Origin: Diphasiastrum complanatum | Taxonomy: Eukaryota > Streptophyta > Lycopodiopsida > Lycopodiales > Lycopodiaceae | NCBI GenBank assembly: GCA_029204225.1 | Contig: CM055109.1 | Location: 44,827,054 to 44,891,053, forward strand | DNA: 64,000 nucleotides | Direction: 5' to 3' | Shown: positions 63,231 to 64,000 of the stretch, in pieces | How positions within the stretch are numbered: the first letter of the stretch is position 1 | How the letters are laid out: every line of letters begins with the position of its first letter | Notes under the pieces: model-generated | Databases searched by the model: none | What the model saw: the letters and a program-made list of their open reading frames with translations, nothing else | What the model was told of the DNA's origin: nothing | Program-made: the position numbers and the translations under genes

Positions 63231-64000
<770 letters not shown>

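Overview
This is nuclear DNA of a land plant, and it is mostly transposons. Two host genes are recognisable. One is a complete 8-exon eIF4A-III (exon-junction-complex DEAD-box helicase) gene on the minus strand (10924 to 6413). The other is the first two coding exons of an IFT172-like gene on the plus strand (33464-34037). IFT172 is an intraflagellar-transport subunit, and among land plants it is expected only in lineages with flagellate sperm (bryophytes, lycophytes, ferns, cycads/Ginkgo). Together with the heavy load of Copia, Gypsy, LINE and hAT elements, this points to a seed-free plant, most plausibly a fern. The species cannot be fixed from the sequence alone.

Layout. 1-5170: minus-strand Copia remains, including a 1080-bp LTR with an internal 420-bp tandem duplication, an open RT-RNase H reading frame and a foreign LTR abutting it. 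6413-11141: eIF4A-III with its TATA box and CT-rich leader. 11500-15440: a decayed Copia, a GTCGA-type minisatellite and a hairpin-forming tandem array, partly bracketed by an inverted repeat. 15850-31115: at least four broken Copia copies in both orientations, one interrupted by another. 33400-34037: IFT172 start. 34078-41661: three LINEs in a row, all minus strand, lying in what should be IFT172 intron 2; their 3' ends run into long (CT)n tracts instead of poly(A). 44250-45500: Gypsy integrase/chromodomain remains.

The right third (46218-63230) is the most unusual part. It is a cluster of five copies of one large GC-rich hAT-type element, of which only the first is complete. That copy carries a four-exon transposase (predicted 1336 aa: BED finger, DUF659/hAT catalytic core with D380, D443 and E748, hAT dimerisation block, then a long proline-rich/acidic tail with two AT-hooks). 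It also carries a second, convergent gene for a small charged 121-aa protein of unknown function. That protein is kept open and colinear in another copy. The small gene has its own TATA-like box and an upstream array of about 84-bp CCAAT-containing repeats. The element ends are packed with perfect palindromes built on GGTACCGCGG. The other four copies are truncated, inverted or fused to each other, and one has lost the small gene and carries a short Copia fragment in its place. This two-gene, AT-hook, palindrome-ended hAT element is my best candidate for a previously undescribed system in the window.
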